Shown in pieces: positions 62,402 to 64,000 of a stretch of DNA of 64,000 nt. Source of the stretch: Niveispirillum lacus. GTDB lineage: Bacteria > Pseudomonadota > Alphaproteobacteria > Azospirillales > Azospirillaceae. The notes beneath the pieces were generated by a model that saw only the letters and a program-made list of their open reading frames with translations, did not search any database and was not told the origin of the DNA. The stretch spans positions 124,001-188,000 of the forward strand of contig NZ_NOXU01000026.1 in NCBI RefSeq assembly GCF_002251795.1, given 5' to 3'. Made by a program: the position numbers and the translations under genes. Numbering within the stretch: the stretch's first letter is position 1; every line of letters begins with the position of its first letter.

Positions 62402-63694
62402 ATGGCCAATGTGGCGGTCGTCGGGTCCCAGTGGGGCGACGAAGGCAAGGGCAAGATCGTCGACTGGCTGTCCAGCCGGGCCGATGTCGTGGTCCGCTTC
62501 CAGGGCGGTCACAATGCTGGCCATACGCTGGTGATCAACGGCGTGGTCTATAAGCTTTCCCTGCTGCCCAGCGGCGTGGTCCGCCCTGGCAAGCTGTCGG
62601 TGATCGGCAATGGCGTCGTGGTCGACCCCTGGGCCTTGCTGAAGGAAATCGCGGCCATTCAGGAAAAGGGTGTCGAAATCACACCCGAGACCCTGCTGGT
62701 GGCGGAAAACTGCGCCCTGATCCTGCCGCTGCACAGCGCGGTGGATAAGGCGCGTGAGGAAGCGCGCGGCGTCAACAAGATCGGCACCACGGGCCGTGGC
62801 ATCGGCCCGGCGTACGAGGACAAGGTGGCCCGCCGCGCCATCCGCGTCTGTGATCTGGCCGATGAGGCGGTGCTGGAGCACAAGGTCGAACAGCTTCTGT
62901 TCCACCACAATGCTTTGCTGCGCGGCCTGGGCGCCGAGGAGTTAGCCAAGGACGAGGTTCTGGCCCAGTTGCGCGAGGTGGCGCCCAAGCTGCTGCCCTA
63001 TAGCGCTGTGGTCTGGAAGCGTCTGGATGAGGCGCGCCGCCAGGGCAAGCGCATCCTGTTCGAAGGGGCGCAGGGGGCCATGCTGGACGTGGATCACGGT
63101 ACCTACCCGTTCGTTACCTCCTCCAACACGGTGGCCGGCAATGCCGCCGCCGGGTCGGGCATGGGGCCGGGTGCTGTCGGCCACGTACTGGGTATCACCA
63201 AGGCCTATACCACGCGCGTCGGCTCCGGTCCGTTCCCTACCGAACTGCATGACGAGATCGGAGACAGGATCGGCCAGCGTGGTCATGAGTTTGGCACTGT
63301 CACGGGCCGCAAGCGCCGCTGCGGCTGGTTTGATGCCGTCATGGTGCGTCAGGCCATCAAGACCGGCGGCATCACCGGTATCGCACTGACCAAGCTGGAC
63401 GTGCTGGACGGGTTCGAGACGCTCAAGGTCTGCACAGGCTATAAGCTGAATGGCGAGGTGATCCAGCACCTGCCCGCCGGCCAGACGGCCCAGGCTCAGG
63501 TGGAACCGATCTATGAGACGTTCGAGGGCTGGAGCGAAAGCACCCAGGGCGCGCGTTCCTGGGCCCAGTTGCCCGCCGCTGCCATCAAATATGTGCGTCG
63601 GATCGAGGAACTGATCGAGGCCCCGGTGACGCTGCTGTCCACCAGCCCCGAACGCGACGACACGATCCTGATGAAGGATCCGTTTGAGGATTGA
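62402..63694 (+). CDS. purA: Adenylosuccinate synthetase
   Basis: A 430-aa GTP-dependent enzyme converting IMP to adenylosuccinate, the first step to AMP. The P-loop [16 protein letters not shown] (about residues 8-23), catalytic [10 protein letters not shown] (about 33-42), [16 protein letters not shown] and [18 protein letters not shown] are all present. The ATG at 62402 matches the family start; the upstream codon at 62348 adds 18 unrelated residues. Confidence 0.97.
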   Translation: MANVAVVGSQWGDEGKGKIVDWLSSRADVVVRFQGGHNAGHTLVINGVVYKLSLLPSGVVRPGKLSVIGNGVVVDPWALLKEIAAIQEKGVEITPETLLVAENCALILPLHSAVDKAREEARGVNKIGTTGRGIGPAYEDKVARRAIRVCDLADEAVLEHKVEQLLFHHNALLRGLGAEELAKDEVLAQLREVAPKLLPYSAVVWKRLDEARRQGKRILFEGAQGAMLDVDHGTYPFVTSSNTVAGNAAAGSGMGPGAVGHVLGITKAYTTRVGSGPFPTELHDEIGDRIGQRGHEFGTVTGRKRRCGWFDAVMVRQAIKTGGITGIALTKLDVLDGFETLKVCTGYKLNGEVIQHLPAGQTAQAQVEPIYETFEGWSESTQGARSWAQLPAAAIKYVRRIEELIEAPVTLLSTSPERDDTILMKDPFED

Positions 63695-63730
63695 GGGGAG
63701 CTAAATCCTTCGGCGTGATCTTTTCATTGC

Positions 63731-63815
63731 TTTCCCCGCGAAAGCGGGGACCCGGGGGCGACAGGCCCGACAGTTTAATGCGCATGACCCCTGGACCCCC
63801 GCTTTCGCGGGGGAG
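63731..63815. repeat. Palindromic intergenic repeat downstream of purA
   Basis: CCCCGCGAAAGCGGGG (63734-63749) and its near-inverse CCCCCGCTTTCGCGGGGG (63796-63813) are opposed. Each is itself a hairpin, and the two arms can also pair with each other over about 25 bases, separated by about 35 bases. This is a REP-like element and may also serve as the purA transcript end. Confidence 0.8.
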
Positions 63816-63910
63816 GCAAATAGGTTGGGCATATTGGCACTTCCAGACTCGCCGGGTGCCCATGTGGAGTCTGCTTACCTAGGCTTCTTGCCAAGAAGGG
63901 CCACCTCCTC

Positions 63911-63973
63911 TATAAGCACCCGCTCCATCGGACGGTGCGGCCGGGCGAGAAGCCCGGGGCATGCCCACCGTCC
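63911..63973 (+). promoter_or_regulatory. Promoter and structured leader of the next gene
   Basis: TATAAG at 63911-63916 is a good -10, with a weak TTGCCA 19 bases upstream. Just after the expected start point GGACGGTG (63930-63937) pairs with CACCGTCC (63966-63973), enclosing a second stem CCGGGC/GCCCGG. This two-stem leader lies 21 bases before a start codon and could regulate the next gene. Confidence 0.5.
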
Positions 63974-63994
63974 ACATGTGAAGAAGGACCGAAA

Positions 63995-64000
63995 ATGCCC
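63995..64000 (+). CDS. Possible first codons of the next gene (cut by window edge)
   Basis: ATGCCC at the window end is preceded by AAGGACC with suitable spacing and by the structured leader. Only Met-Pro is visible, so the product cannot be named. Confidence 0.4.

Overview
This 64 kb window is a stretch of GC-rich chromosomal DNA from an alphaproteobacterium, most likely in the Rhodospirillales/Azospirillaceae. The evidence is the gene content: hisZ next to purA, a ChvG/ChvI two-component pair, a RegB/RegA redox pair without an intervening senC, metX-metW with a 4-base overlap, alphaproteobacterial-type AddA, a DUF2336 protein, HemJ instead of HemG/HemY, DUF1150 downstream of Hsp20, and a succinylase-route dapD/dapE. 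I see no prophage, transposase, integrase, CRISPR array or rRNA. Genus-level placement is inference.

Layout, left to right. 0-8 kb: the 3' end of a PspF-like activator, a cold-shock gene, infA, the scoA/scoB CoA-transferase genes (split by a dispersed hairpin repeat), a VOC protein, a MarC membrane protein, an AraC-MGMT alkylation-repair protein, aspartokinase lysC and an orphan histidine kinase. 7.7-16.4 kb: AddA nuclease-helicase without AddB, an AidB-like flavoprotein, then chvG/chvI and an outer-membrane barrel gene. 16.7-25 kb: ubiG, a long patatin-like lipase, hemJ, an unidentified 352-aa protein, a FbpB-type iron permease and a flavin oxidoreductase with a C-terminal cysteine cluster. 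25-34 kb: small enzymes (VOC, Tam-like methyltransferase, nitronate monooxygenase) and a leftward operon encoding a diguanylate cyclase, DUF2336 protein, CCA-adding enzyme and DUF924 protein.

33-43 kb: pyrimidine nucleotidase, dapD, a VOC protein and a 1118-aa GlmS-like protein with two extra domains; then MaoC, LapA-like and a previously uncalled 50-aa membrane protein; then metW/metX facing away from a chorismate mutase. 43-51 kb: LigB-type dioxygenase, tRNA-Ile(GAT), a sensor kinase, an HRDC protein, an XRE-regulator/membrane-protein operon with an operator array, a penicillin acylase and tRNA-Ala(GGC). 50-64 kb: cupin, bactofilin, EI24 membrane protein, PfkB kinase, ABC ATPase, regB/regA, hldE, DUF1150/hsp20, dapE, hisZ and purA, followed by a palindromic repeat and a structured leader of the next gene.

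Most genes are housekeeping: amino-acid synthesis (lysC, dapD, dapE, metX, metW, chorismate mutase, hisZ), cofactors (ubiG, hemJ), envelope (hldE, bactofilin, OMP), DNA repair (AddA, Ada-like, AidB-like) and signalling (five histidine kinases, two response regulators, one GGDEF protein). The least ordinary items are the enlarged GlmS-like protein, the three-operator XRE promoter with an inverted repeat around the Shine-Dalgarno sequence, the 50-aa membrane ORF with its own terminator, and the paired intergenic hairpin repeats. No clearly new multi-gene system was found.
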